Origin: Asanoa ferruginea
GTDB lineage: Bacteria > Actinomycetota > Actinomycetes > Mycobacteriales > Micromonosporaceae
Direction: 5' to 3'
NCBI RefSeq assembly: GCF_003387075.1
Contig: NZ_QUMQ01000001.1
Span: 1,674,001-1,738,000 of the forward strand
Length of the DNA: 64,000 nt
Positions 1-8,268 of this stretch are shown here, one piece after another (position 1 is the first letter of the stretch; each line of letters opens with the position of its first letter). The notes under the pieces were generated by a model. That model was not told the origin of the DNA. It did not search any database and saw only the letters and a program-made list of their open reading frames with translations. The position numbers were made by a program, and so were the translations under genes.

Positions 1-152
1 AAACCGGTGCCGACGGACTCGCCGACCGAGGCGACGAAACCCTGCCGCTGCACCAGCCAGCCATAGAGGAACCAGCCGACCAGAAACGCGCCCAGCAGCG
101 CGTAGGCGGCGACGGTCAGCCGCGAGACCGGTGCGGATTCATCGACGTCCAT
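1..152 (-). CDS. Small membrane protein, N-terminal fragment
   Basis: Only the first 50 codons are inside the window; the gene continues past the left edge. It starts at an ATG (complement of 150-152). The N-terminus has a short acidic head, a basic residue, and then one clear hydrophobic segment of about 22 residues rich in Ala, Leu, Val, Phe, Gly and Trp. A polar stretch (QRQGF) follows, so this looks like an inner-membrane protein. It lies 21 bp downstream of the L,D-transpeptidase gene on the same strand, so the two may be cotranscribed. I do not recognise the family from this fragment. Confidence 0.6.
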   Translation of the reverse strand, partial: MDVDESAPVSRLTVAAYALLGAFLVGWFLYGWLVQRQGFVASVGESVGTG

Positions 153-173
153 GCCATCCAGCGTCGCACACCG

Positions 174-1022
174 TCACGTTCCTGGGCGACGCCCGTACAC
201 GTGGACCGGGGTGCCGACCTTGCCAAGGCTCCACAGCTTCCGCGCGTCGGCGGGCAACAGGTTGACGCAGCCGTGCGACCCGATCGCGCCGTTGTGGATG
301 TAGGTGGTCGTCTCGTGGAAGCCGATCCCGTTGATGAAGTGCTGCCAGTAGGGCAGCCACACCTTGTAGGGGTTGGACCACTCTTTGATGTTGCGGAAGT
401 TGATCTTGTAGTTGCCGGCCGGCGTCTGGAACCCGCCGGCCATGCCGGTGCGGGTCACGGTCGGGCCGAGGATCACCTTGCCGTCGCGGATGGCCAGCAC
501 GGTCTGGTTGGTCAGGTCGACGCAGAACGTCAAGCCCTTGCCGGCCTTGCACTTGCGCGGGTCGGTGGCCGCTATGCGCTTCGCCACATTGGCGGTGGTC
601 GGCCCGGCGCGCCCCTCGGCCGGCGAGACGCCGAACCGCTGCTGGAAGTTTTTGATGGTCTTGCAGTCCTGCTCCGACTGCTTGCCGTCGATCGTGATCG
701 GGCCGAACGAGCCGAGGTCGGCCAGGATCGCCTCCACCTCGCGCTGGTGGTCGCCGGTCGGGCACCCAAGCTGCTTGGACTGCGGCTTTGGTTTGGGTTT
801 TTGGGTAGTTTTGCTCGGCTTCGGGGTCGCTGGGGCCGGTGGTTTCGTGGCAGTCGGGTCCGGCGGGCCGCTCGCCCCCGTTCCGACCGTCGCGCTCACC
901 GGCACCGGATTCGCACCCGCCGCCGATGGCTGCGACGGCGCGAACGCACACGCGCCGGCACCGACCACCGTGACGATCGCGACGGCTACGAGACGCACGG
1001 TCGTTCCGCGCACACCATGCAT
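174..1022 (-). CDS. L,D-transpeptidase with peptidoglycan-binding domain (lipoprotein)
   Basis: This 282-residue exported enzyme is expected to form 3-3 cross-links in peptidoglycan. The N-terminus has a basic start, a hydrophobic core and a Gly-Ala-Cys sequence at about residue 25 that fits the loose Gram-positive lipobox. A Pro/Lys-rich wall-spanning linker follows (about 50-85). Next is a PG_binding_1-like domain (about 85-155), then a YkuD catalytic domain. The YkuD signature is complete: a His in GFHETTT and the catalytic Cys in SHGCVNL. The ATG start is preceded by a GGGGAGGG ribosome site with 7-nt spacing. It is divergent from the XPB helicase. Confidence 0.9.
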   Translation of the reverse strand: MHGVRGTTVRLVAVAIVTVVGAGACAFAPSQPSAAGANPVPVSATVGTGASGPPDPTATKPPAPATPKPSKTTQKPKPKPQSKQLGCPTGDHQREVEAILADLGSFGPITIDGKQSEQDCKTIKNFQQRFGVSPAEGRAGPTTANVAKRIAATDPRKCKAGKGLTFCVDLTNQTVLAIRDGKVILGPTVTRTGMAGGFQTPAGNYKINFRNIKEWSNPYKVWLPYWQHFINGIGFHETTTYIHNGAIGSHGCVNLLPADARKLWSLGKVGTPVHVYGRRPGT

Positions 1023-1148
1023 CGAGAGGCCCTCCCCAGAGCGGTCGTCGATTGATAGACGTTCGAGAGCCCCGGACGGTTGCGGATCGCCTCACGTTTT
1101 CTTCCGTGCAACACTGGAGGGTCGCCTTCCGGACCCTGGAGTGCCCGC

Positions 1149-2789
1149 GTGAACAACGGCCCGCTGATCGTCCAGTCCGACAAGACCCTGCTGCTAGAGG
1201 TGGATCACCCAGACGCGGTCGCCTGCCGGATGGCCATCGCACCCTTCGCCGAACTCGAACGCTCACCCGAACACGTGCACACCTACCGGCTGACCCCGCT
1301 CGGCCTGTGGAACGCGCGCGCCGCCGGCCACGATGCCGAGAGCGTGGTCGACGCGTTGATCAAGTTCTCCCGTTACCCGGTGCCACACGCGCTGCTGGTC
1401 GACGTCGCCGACACGATGGACCGCTACGGGCGGCTGCAACTGGTCAACCACCCCACCCACGGGCTGACGCTGCGCGCCACCGACCGGATGGTGCTGATCG
1501 AGGTCGCCAAGAGCAAGAAGCTCGCCGGGATGCTCGGCGCCAAGATCGACGACGACACCATCGTGGTCCACCCCTCCGAGCGCGGCCGGCTCAAGCAGGC
1601 CCTCCTCAAGCTCGGCTGGCCGGCCGAAGACCTGGCCGGTTACGTCGACGGCGAGGCCCACGAGATCGACCTCGCGCAAGACGGCTGGCACCTGCGCTCC
1701 TACCAGACCGAGGCCGTCCAGTCGTTCTGGGCCGGCGGCTCCGGCGTGGTGGTGCTCCCCTGCGGCGCCGGCAAGACGCTGGTCGGCGCGGCGGCGATGG
1801 CCGAGGCCAAGGCGACCACGCTGATCCTGGTGACCAACACGGTCGCCGGCCGGCAGTGGAAGCGCGAGTTGATCGCCCGCACCTCGCTGACCGAGGAGGA
1901 GATCGGCGAATACTCCGGCGAGCGCAAGGAGATCCGGCCGGTCACCATCGCTACCTACCAGGTGCTGACCACCCGGCGAAACGGATCGTTCGCCCACCTC
2001 GACCTGTTCGGGGCGCGCGACTGGGGCCTGGTGATCTACGACGAGGTGCACCTGCTGCCGGCGCCGATCTTCCGGTTCACCGCCGACCTCCAGGCCCGCC
2101 GCCGGCTCGGCCTGACCGCGACGCTGGTCCGCGAAGACGGCCGCGAGGGCGACGTGTTCTCGCTGATCGGGCCGAAGCGCTACGACGCGCCGTGGAAAGA
2201 CATCGAGGCGCAGGGCTGGATCGCGCCCGCCGAGTGCATCGAGGTGCGGGTCACCCTCACCGACGAAGAGCGGATGGCGTACGCGACGGCCGAGACCGAC
2301 GAGCGCTACCGGGCGGCGGCGACCGCACGCACCAAGCTGCCCGTCGTGCGGGCCCTGGTCGACAAGCACAAGGGCGACCAGATCCTGGTGATCGGCGCCT
2401 ACATCGACCAGCTACACCAGATCGGCGACTATCTCGACGCGCCGATCGTGCAGGGCGCCACCACCAACAAGGAGCGCGAGCGGCTCTTCGAGGCGTTCCG
2501 CACCGGCGAGATCCCCACCCTGGTCATCTCCAAGGTCGGCAACTTCTCGATCGACCTGCCCGAGGCGGCGGTGGCGATCCAGGTGTCCGGCACCTTCGGC
2601 TCCCGCCAGGAGGAGGCGCAGCGGCTCGGCCGGGTGCTGCGCCCGAAGGCCGACGGGCGGCAGGCACACTTCTACACCGTGGTGTCGCGGGACACGATCG
2701 ACACCGAATACGCCGCACACCGGCAGCGATTCCTGGCCGAGCAGGGGTACGCGTACACCATCGTCGACGCCGACGACGTCTTGGCCTAG
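1149..2789 (+). CDS. DNA repair helicase XPB (3'-5' SF2 helicase)
   Basis: The 546-residue protein closely resembles the mycobacterial XPB homologue (Rv0861c) as I know it, in length and sequence, including the N-terminal VQSDKTLLLEVDH segment. It is a 3'-5' DNA helicase thought to act in nucleotide excision repair. Visible motifs are Walker A GAGKT (K209), the DEVH box (D298-H301), a RED-type segment (VREDGREGD) and motif VI with QRLGRVLRPK. I chose the GTG at 1149 because a CTGGAG ribosome site lies 7 nt upstream and it matches the family N-terminus; an open frame from 1080 lacks such support. It converges on the LigD polymerase gene across 21 bp. Confidence 0.93.
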   Translation: MNNGPLIVQSDKTLLLEVDHPDAVACRMAIAPFAELERSPEHVHTYRLTPLGLWNARAAGHDAESVVDALIKFSRYPVPHALLVDVADTMDRYGRLQLVNHPTHGLTLRATDRMVLIEVAKSKKLAGMLGAKIDDDTIVVHPSERGRLKQALLKLGWPAEDLAGYVDGEAHEIDLAQDGWHLRSYQTEAVQSFWAGGSGVVVLPCGAGKTLVGAAAMAEAKATTLILVTNTVAGRQWKRELIARTSLTEEEIGEYSGERKEIRPVTIATYQVLTTRRNGSFAHLDLFGARDWGLVIYDEVHLLPAPIFRFTADLQARRRLGLTATLVREDGREGDVFSLIGPKRYDAPWKDIEAQGWIAPAECIEVRVTLTDEERMAYATAETDERYRAAATARTKLPVVRALVDKHKGDQILVIGAYIDQLHQIGDYLDAPIVQGATTNKERERLFEAFRTGEIPTLVISKVGNFSIDLPEAAVAIQVSGTFGSRQEEAQRLGRVLRPKADGRQAHFYTVVSRDTIDTEYAAHRQRFLAEQGYAYTIVDADDVLA

Positions 2790-2810
2790 GCCCAGTTATG
2801 AAACAGGGCC

Positions 2811-3755
2811 TTAACGACCGACGCGAGGGCCGACCGCGGGTGGGCTGTTCGGGACCTTGGGGCCCTTCTCCAGCAGGGGGGCCATCAGGTCGCCGAACTC
2901 CGCCACGCGGTCGAGCACCTCGCCGGCCGTAAACTGCCGCACCGCGCCGTCTTCGACCTCGTCCCAGGTCAGCGGCGTGGAGACGGTGGGCGTCGGCTGG
3001 GCCCGCAGCGAATAGGCCGCGACCGTGGTCTTGGCCGCCGCGTTCTGGCTCCAGTCGATGAACACCTTGCCGGGGCGCAGGTTCTTGGCCATCTTCGAGG
3101 TGATCAGGCGCGGGTGTGCCTTCTCCAGTTCTTCGGCGACCACCTTCGCGTACCCGGTGACGATTTCGGCGGGTTGGGTTCCGGCGATCGGGCAGCAGAG
3201 CTGCATGCCCTTCTTGCCGGAGGTCTTCGGGTAGCTGTCGATGCCGTCGGCGGCCAGCCGCTCCCGCAACAGCGCGGCGACCGCGGCGCACTCAGGCAGC
3301 CCGGCCGGCGCTCCCGGGTCGAGGTCGACCACCATCAGGTCGGGCTTGGGCTCCTTGCTCCGGCCGATCCGCCACTGTGGAGTGTGCAGTTCCAGGCCGG
3401 CCATGTTGGCCACCCAGACCAGCGTAGGCAGGTCGTCGCAGACGACGAAGTCGATGGTCTCCCGGCCCTGGCTGGACCCGGGCGTCGGCAACTCCTTGAG
3501 CCGCACCCACTTCGGCGTGCCACCGGGCGCGTTCTTCTCGAAGAACGACGGCCCGTCGACGCCGTTGGGGTAGCGGATCCGGGTCAGCGGCCGGTCGCGC
3601 AGGTGCGGCAACAGGATCGGGCCGACCTGGGTGTAGTAGTGGATCACCTCGCCCTTGGTGAACCCGGCGGCCGGGTAGAGCACCTTGTCCAGGTTGGACA
3701 GCTCCACCTCCTGGCCCTCGACCTCCACCCGGATGCGGGTCGGCTGCTTAACCAT
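2811..3755 (-). CDS. LigD-type primase-polymerase for non-homologous end joining
   Basis: This 314-residue protein is a stand-alone LigD polymerase (archaeo-eukaryotic primase-like) domain. It extends and fills DNA or RNA-primed ends during end joining. The metal-binding pair is visible in VVDLDPG, the third acidic residue in FIDWSQN, and the nucleotide-contacting His in the LHTPQWR segment. In mycobacteria this domain is fused to ligase and nuclease in LigD; here it is a separate gene. Its ATG lies inside the end of the upstream ligase gene (8-bp overlap), which implies translational coupling. No nuclease domain is present nearby. Confidence 0.9.
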   Translation of the reverse strand: MVKQPTRIRVEVEGQEVELSNLDKVLYPAAGFTKGEVIHYYTQVGPILLPHLRDRPLTRIRYPNGVDGPSFFEKNAPGGTPKWVRLKELPTPGSSQGRETIDFVVCDDLPTLVWVANMAGLELHTPQWRIGRSKEPKPDLMVVDLDPGAPAGLPECAAVAALLRERLAADGIDSYPKTSGKKGMQLCCPIAGTQPAEIVTGYAKVVAEELEKAHPRLITSKMAKNLRPGKVFIDWSQNAAAKTTVAAYSLRAQPTPTVSTPLTWDEVEDGAVRQFTAGEVLDRVAEFGDLMAPLLEKGPKVPNSPPAVGPRVGR

Positions 3756-4707
3756 CGGTCACGTCCTCCGGCGTCATGTCGGGCCGCAGCCGCAGGAACC
3801 GCGGGAACCGCAGGCGTCCGTCAGGCGTTCGCTGGCCATATCTCACTTCGAGCACAATGTCGGGCTTTACCCAGATGGCGCCGCGGGCATCCTCCCGGGG
3901 CACCGACTGGTCGCCGGTGACGAACGGGCTGCCCGGCACGACCAGCGGCTCGAGCACCTTGAGCAGCGCCCGCTCCGCCGCGGCGCTGATGCCGCCGCCG
4001 ACCCGGCCACGGAAGGCCAGGCCCGCGTCGGTGGGCGCGCCGACCAGCAGCCCACCGATCTTGCGGACGCCGGGGCGCCAGCCGCCGATCACGAACTCGG
4101 CGGTGCTCTCCAACTTGACCTTGACCCAGTCGGGGGTACGGACTCCGACCCGGTAGAGCGAGCCGGCGCGCTTGGCGACCACGCCTTCGAGCTGGTATTC
4201 CTCCGCCGCCGCCAGGGTCGCCTCGCCGTCGGTGAAGGTCGGCGGCACCTGCCAGTGCGACGCGCCGAGCCCGAGCCCGTCGAGAGCGGCCCGCCGCTCG
4301 GCCAGCGGGCGGCCGGTCAGGTCTTCTCCACCGAGCCGGAGCAGGTCGAAGATCATGTAGGTGACCGGGAGGGTGGCCGCGAGCCGGGCCGCCCGGGCCT
4401 TGTCGCGGACATGCATCCGCTCGGCGAGTTGGGTGAACGACGGCACGCCCTTGGCGTCGAAAACCACGACCTCGCCATCGAAGAGTGCGTCGTCGGTCAC
4501 GTCGCGAAGCCCGGTCAGCTCGGGATAAGCGGCGGTGATCTCCGCACCGGAACGCGCCCATAAGCGCCGCTCGCCGCGGGAAATATCGGCAATCGCGCGT
4601 ACGCCGTCCCATTTGAACTCGTAAATCCAGCCGGCGCCGGACGGCAGCTCACCCGTGCTGGCCAGCATCGGTCTGATCGGCACGCTCCCAGCGTAGGTGC
4701 CTCGCAC
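3748..4707 (-). CDS. ATP-dependent DNA ligase (LigD ligase domain)
   Basis: This is an ATP-dependent DNA ligase of the LigD/LigC type, about 319 residues. It seals nicks and ends, probably with the polymerase encoded immediately downstream and the Ku protein encoded divergently. The adenylation motif FKWDGVRA, with its nucleotidyl Lys, is at about residue 33. The FDGEVV and FDLL segments of the nucleotidyltransferase domain follow, then an OB-fold region with VEVRYGQR. The start is uncertain. The coordinates use a GTG at 4707; a second GTG at 4683 would give a protein beginning at PIRPMLAS, but its GGGAG is only one base away. Confidence 0.88.
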   Translation of the reverse strand: MRGTYAGSVPIRPMLASTGELPSGAGWIYEFKWDGVRAIADISRGERRLWARSGAEITAAYPELTGLRDVTDDALFDGEVVVFDAKGVPSFTQLAERMHVRDKARAARLAATLPVTYMIFDLLRLGGEDLTGRPLAERRAALDGLGLGASHWQVPPTFTDGEATLAAAEEYQLEGVVAKRAGSLYRVGVRTPDWVKVKLESTAEFVIGGWRPGVRKIGGLLVGAPTDAGLAFRGRVGGGISAAAERALLKVLEPLVVPGSPFVTGDQSVPREDARGAIWVKPDIVLEVRYGQRTPDGRLRFPRFLRLRPDMTPEDVTDG

Positions 4708-4798
4708 GCTGGTAAGTAGCCCGTAACGGTGCGAGCATGGTCGGTGTCCGGGCTGCTATCGGGCGGCGGGGGTTTTCGGGCAGCACGATGGGAGCGTC

Positions 4799-5770
4799 AT
4801 GCGCGCAATCTGGAAGGGCGCCGTTTCGTTCGGCTTGGTGTCGATCGCGGTTCGGCTCTATTCGGCGACCGAGGAAAAGGACATCCGGTTCCACCAGGTG
4901 CACCGGGAAGACGGCGGCCGCATCCGTTACAAGCGCACCTGCTCGGTCTGCGGCGAAGAGGTCACCTACGACGACATCGCCAAGGGCTACGACATCGGCG
5001 GCGGCGAGATGGTCATCCTGAGCGATGAGGACTTCGCCGAGCTGCCGCTTTCCACCTCTCGGGCGATCGACGTGCTGGAGTTCGTGCCCGCTGAGCAGGT
5101 CGACCCGATCCTCTACAACAAGGCCTACTTCATGGAGCCCGAGGGCACGGCCACCAAGCCCTACGTGCTGCTCCGCGACGCCCTGCGCGACTCCGACCGG
5201 GTGGCGATCGTCAAGGTCGCCCTGCGCCAGCGGGAGCAGTTGGCGACGCTGCGCGTCCGCGACGGCGTGCTGCTGCTCAACACGATGTTGTGGCCCGACG
5301 AGATCCGCAAGGCCGACTTCGGCTTCCTCGACGAAGACATCTCGGTGCGGCCGCCCGAGCTCGCGATGGCCAGCTCCTTGATCGACTCGATGGCCGGCGA
5401 CTTCGTGCCCGACGCGTTCACCGACGACTACCGGGCCGCGCTCCAGGAGGTCATCGACGCCAAGGTCGAGGGCCGCGAGATCGTCCAGCCGGAGGAGCAG
5501 GAAGAGGCCCCGTCCGCGGCGGTCGACCTGATGGCGGCGCTGAAGGCATCGGTCGAACGCGCCCGCGCCGCCCGCGGCGAGGCACCGGCCGACTCCGACG
5601 AGGGCGAGGCCCGCCCGGCGACGCCGATCACGTCGGCGAAGAAGGCGGCCAAGAAGGCCGAGCCGGCGGCGAAGAAGGCCGCACCCGCGAAGAAGACGGC
5701 GGCGGCGAAGAAGGCCGAGCCCGCCGCGAAGAAGGCCCCGGCCAAGAAGACAACCCGCAAGTCGGCCTAG
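4799..5770 (+). CDS. ku: Ku protein for non-homologous end joining
   Basis: The 323-residue protein matches bacterial Ku from its first residue (MRAIWKGAVSFGLVSIAVRLYS). Bacterial Ku forms a homodimeric ring on double-strand ends and recruits LigD. The core β-barrel covers about residues 1-250. It is followed by an acidic patch and a long C-terminal tail of AKK repeats (about 270-323), like histone H1, which in actinobacterial Ku proteins aids DNA binding. It is divergently arranged with the ligase-polymerase operon, so all end-joining functions sit within 3 kb. Its stop codon shares the CTAG tetranucleotide with the stop of the convergent toxin gene. Confidence 0.95.
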   Translation: MRAIWKGAVSFGLVSIAVRLYSATEEKDIRFHQVHREDGGRIRYKRTCSVCGEEVTYDDIAKGYDIGGGEMVILSDEDFAELPLSTSRAIDVLEFVPAEQVDPILYNKAYFMEPEGTATKPYVLLRDALRDSDRVAIVKVALRQREQLATLRVRDGVLLLNTMLWPDEIRKADFGFLDEDISVRPPELAMASSLIDSMAGDFVPDAFTDDYRAALQEVIDAKVEGREIVQPEEQEEAPSAAVDLMAALKASVERARAARGEAPADSDEGEARPATPITSAKKAAKKAEPAAKKAAPAKKTAAAKKAEPAAKKAPAKKTTRKSA

Positions 5771-6288
5771 GGCGCGACGGCGCGGCGGAGGTCTTTGATC
5801 AGTAGGAACAGGTGCATCGGGTCGGTGGGGCTGGGCTCGAACTTGGCCAGGGTCAGGTAGAAGTCGCGAGCCGACTCAGACTCGCAGTGGATCAGCAGCG
5901 CGCGGACGCCGATAACTTCGGCGGCGCCCGCGACCCGGCGGAGGGCGTCGACGACCAGCGCTCGGCCGAGGCCAACCCCCTGCACCGTCTTGTCGACGCC
6001 GAGCCGGGTGAGGATCACGACGGGCTGGTAGTAGCGACCCGCGCCCTGCATCATCCGCCGGGAGGCGGACGCCGGTGCGACGCTGCCAGCCGCCAACGCG
6101 TAGAAGCCGACAACCCGATCTTCGTCGTCGTCGACGCCGCGCACGACGTAGACCCGGGACAGGCCAGCCCGGTGGGCCTGGAGGGCGTGGTCGACCAGCC
6201 ACTCCGACTGCGCGGCCGAGCCGCAGTCGAAGCCGTCAAGGGCGTGTGCCGGCGACAGCGACTCGACCGCGGCGAACCGGAAGCTCAC
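5767..6288 (-). CDS. GNAT acetyltransferase toxin (TacT/AtaT-like)
   Basis: The 173-residue protein is a GNAT-fold acetyltransferase of the type that acetylates charged tRNA when unopposed. It has the N-terminal signature of this toxin group, FDCGSAAQSEWLVDHA at about residue 20. It also has the acetyl-CoA pyrophosphate loop QGVGLG at about 105, and the C-terminal SARDFY with the conserved Tyr. It starts at a GTG whose last bases are the stop of the upstream antitoxin gene (GTGA overlap). That arrangement and the partner identify a type II toxin-antitoxin pair. The tRNA target is family knowledge and not read from the sequence. Confidence 0.82.
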   Translation of the reverse strand: MSFRFAAVESLSPAHALDGFDCGSAAQSEWLVDHALQAHRAGLSRVYVVRGVDDDEDRVVGFYALAAGSVAPASASRRMMQGAGRYYQPVVILTRLGVDKTVQGVGLGRALVVDALRRVAGAAEVIGVRALLIHCESESARDFYLTLAKFEPSPTDPMHLFLLIKDLRRAVAP

Positions 6289-6575
6289 GTGCCGTCTCCG
6301 GACCGGTCCGGGTCGAGCACGGTCGGCGCCGTCAGCAGGTCGCGCAGGCCGGAGACCTCGGCAGCGGGCCGGTCAAGGGCCTCGTCGAAGGCGCGCCAGG
6401 CATCGTCATCGAGCACGAAGACGCGCCGGTCGGCGAGGACGCTGGCCGCCGCGTCGGTGGCAGCCGTCAGCACGAACGTCGAAACCGTCGAACCCGTGGC
6501 CTCGCTCGCGGCCTCGAGCAGAGCCTTCTGCTCGGGGTCGAGACGTAGGTGCAGCCGCTCAGCCTTCGCACTCAT
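6285..6575 (-). CDS. DUF1778 ribbon-helix-helix antitoxin (TacA-like)
   Basis: This 96-residue protein begins with a short RLHLRLDPEQKALLEAASEATG segment typical of DUF1778 ribbon-helix-helix antitoxins. It should bind both its own promoter and the GNAT toxin encoded immediately downstream. The C-terminal part (about 60-96) has the FVLDDDAWRAFDEALDRP segment that wraps the toxin in this family. The ATG at 6575 has no obvious Shine-Dalgarno sequence, so the message may be leaderless or nearly so. Two CGTACG palindromes lie 9 bp upstream of the start and are likely its operator. Confidence 0.85.
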   Translation of the reverse strand: MSAKAERLHLRLDPEQKALLEAASEATGSTVSTFVLTAATDAAASVLADRRVFVLDDDAWRAFDEALDRPAAEVSGLRDLLTAPTVLDPDRSGDGT

Positions 6576-6583
6576 GGTCCGAG

Positions 6584-6600
6584 CGTACGCACAACGTACG
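6584..6600. promoter_or_regulatory. Candidate antitoxin operator: two CGTACG palindromes
   Basis: CGTACG occurs at 6584-6589 and again at 6595-6600. The 11-bp centre-to-centre distance is about one helical turn, so both sites face the same side of the DNA. The pair sits just upstream of the antitoxin ATG. Ribbon-helix-helix antitoxins typically bind such paired palindromes to repress their own operon. Assignment is inferred from position and geometry. Confidence 0.55.
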
Positions 6601-6616
6601 CCACCGGCAACCGCGT

Positions 6617-8236
6617 TCAGGCGAGCGTGTGCACCTCCAGGGTGCCGCCGGCGTAGTCGGAGCGGACTCGCTTCTTGTCGAACTTGCCGACCGAGGTCTT
6701 GGGGACTTCCTGGATGAAGCTCCATCGTTCCGGGAGCTGCCACTTCGGCAGCCGCTCGCCCAGGAACGCGCGCAGTTCGTCGGCGGTCGCGGTGGTGCCC
6801 TCGCGGAGCACCACGGTCGCCAGCGGGCGTTCGTCCCAGCGCTCGTCGGGCACGCCGACCACGCAGGCCTCGAGCACCGCCGGGTGGGCCATCAGCACGT
6901 TTTCCAGCTCGACCGACGAGATCCATTCGCCGCCCGACTTGATCACGTCTTTGGCTCGGTCGGTCAGGGTCAGGAAGCCGTTGGCCGAGAGGGTGCCGAC
7001 GTCGCCGGTGCGCAGCCAGCCGTCGCGGAACTTCTCCGGGTCGGGCTCTTCCTCGCCCAGGTAGTGGGCGGTCACCCAGGGGCCGCGGACCTCGAGTTCG
7101 CCGACCGACTCGCCGTCGGCGGGGACCTGCTCGCCGAGCGGGCCGATGATCCGCGCCTGGACGCCGGCCGGGAAGCGGCCCTGGGTGTAGCGGTAGGCCC
7201 ATTCCTCGTCGCCGGTCACGCCGGCCGGCGGGCGGGACACCGAGCCCAGCGGGGACATCTCGGTCATCCCCCAGGCGTGCACGATCTGCACGTCGTGCCG
7301 CTCCTTGTAGGCGTTCATCAGCGCCGGCGGGCAGGCCGAGCCCCCGACGATCGCCTCGCGCAGCGCGGAGCCGGGCTGGATGTGGTCGAGCGCGTCGTTC
7401 CAGATGGTCGGGACGGCGCCGGCCTTGGTCGGTTGCAGCGCCGCGATCATCTGCGCGATCGGCGCCCCCTGCAGGAAGCGGTCGGGCATGACCAGCGACG
7501 CGCCCGACATGAACGCGGCGAACGGGATGCCCCACGACATGGCGTGGAACATCGGGACGATCGCGAGCTCGCGGTCGGTCGAGCTGAGGCCGAAGGCCTC
7601 CGGCATGCAGACCTCCATCGAATGCAGCCAGATCGACCGGTGCGAGTAGGCGACGCCCTTCGGGTTGCCGGTGGTGCCCGACGTGTAGCAGAGCGCGGCC
7701 GCGTCGCGCTCGTCGACCTCGGGCCAGTCGAAGGTGGTCGGCTTGCCGGCGAGCAGGTCGTCCCAGTGGTGCACGGTGACCCGCCCGAGCAGCGGCGCCG
7801 GGTCGCCGCCCCCGACGACCACGACGTGCTCGACGGTGCTCATCTGCGGCAACACCTTGGCCAGCAACGGGATCAACGTCGAGTCGACGAGGACCACGCG
7901 GTCTTGCGCGTGGTTGGCGATGAACGCCACCTGGTCGGGGAACAGCCGGATGTTGAGCGTGTGCAGCACGGCACCCATGCTCGGCACCGCGAAGTAGGCG
8001 ACCAGGTGCTCGTTGTTGTTCCACATGAACGTCGCGACCCGCTGGTCGCCGGTCACGCCGAGGTCGTCGCGAAGCGCATGGGCCAGTTGTGCGGCCGTCG
8101 CGCCGACCTCGGCGTAGGTCATCCGCCGTGGCTCGGCCCCGGTCCAGGTCACCACCTCCGACGCGCCGTGCACGGTCGCGCCGTGATCGAGGATCCGGGA
8201 GACAAGGAGCGGGGCGTCCATCATCGTGCTGCGCAT
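6617..8236 (-). CDS. Fatty acid-CoA ligase (AMP-forming, AlkK-like)
   Basis: The 539-residue enzyme belongs to the ANL superfamily and should activate medium- or long-chain fatty acids to acyl-CoA through an acyl-AMP. The P-loop is TSGTTGNPKG at about residue 190. The adenine-binding WGMTEMSP motif is at about 325, the hinge segment TDRAKDVIKSGGEWIS at about 435, and the C-terminal catalytic Lys in TSVGKFDKK near 520. The N-terminal GAVLHTLNIRLFPDQ segment resembles the AlkK/FadD group rather than acetyl-CoA synthetase. The coordinates use the longest ATG start; an ATG five codons in (MDAPLLVSR) is also possible. Substrate length cannot be told from sequence. Confidence 0.9.
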   Translation of the reverse strand: MRSTMMDAPLLVSRILDHGATVHGASEVVTWTGAEPRRMTYAEVGATAAQLAHALRDDLGVTGDQRVATFMWNNNEHLVAYFAVPSMGAVLHTLNIRLFPDQVAFIANHAQDRVVLVDSTLIPLLAKVLPQMSTVEHVVVVGGGDPAPLLGRVTVHHWDDLLAGKPTTFDWPEVDERDAAALCYTSGTTGNPKGVAYSHRSIWLHSMEVCMPEAFGLSSTDRELAIVPMFHAMSWGIPFAAFMSGASLVMPDRFLQGAPIAQMIAALQPTKAGAVPTIWNDALDHIQPGSALREAIVGGSACPPALMNAYKERHDVQIVHAWGMTEMSPLGSVSRPPAGVTGDEEWAYRYTQGRFPAGVQARIIGPLGEQVPADGESVGELEVRGPWVTAHYLGEEEPDPEKFRDGWLRTGDVGTLSANGFLTLTDRAKDVIKSGGEWISSVELENVLMAHPAVLEACVVGVPDERWDERPLATVVLREGTTATADELRAFLGERLPKWQLPERWSFIQEVPKTSVGKFDKKRVRSDYAGGTLEVHTLA

Positions 8237-8268
8237 ACCAACAACTTAGTGTCGCAGCTCACATCCGA

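Noticed and set aside
3748-4707. Broken ligD pseudogene
   Set aside because: Both the ligase and polymerase parts have full catalytic motifs and an orderly 8-bp overlap, so they are two working genes.
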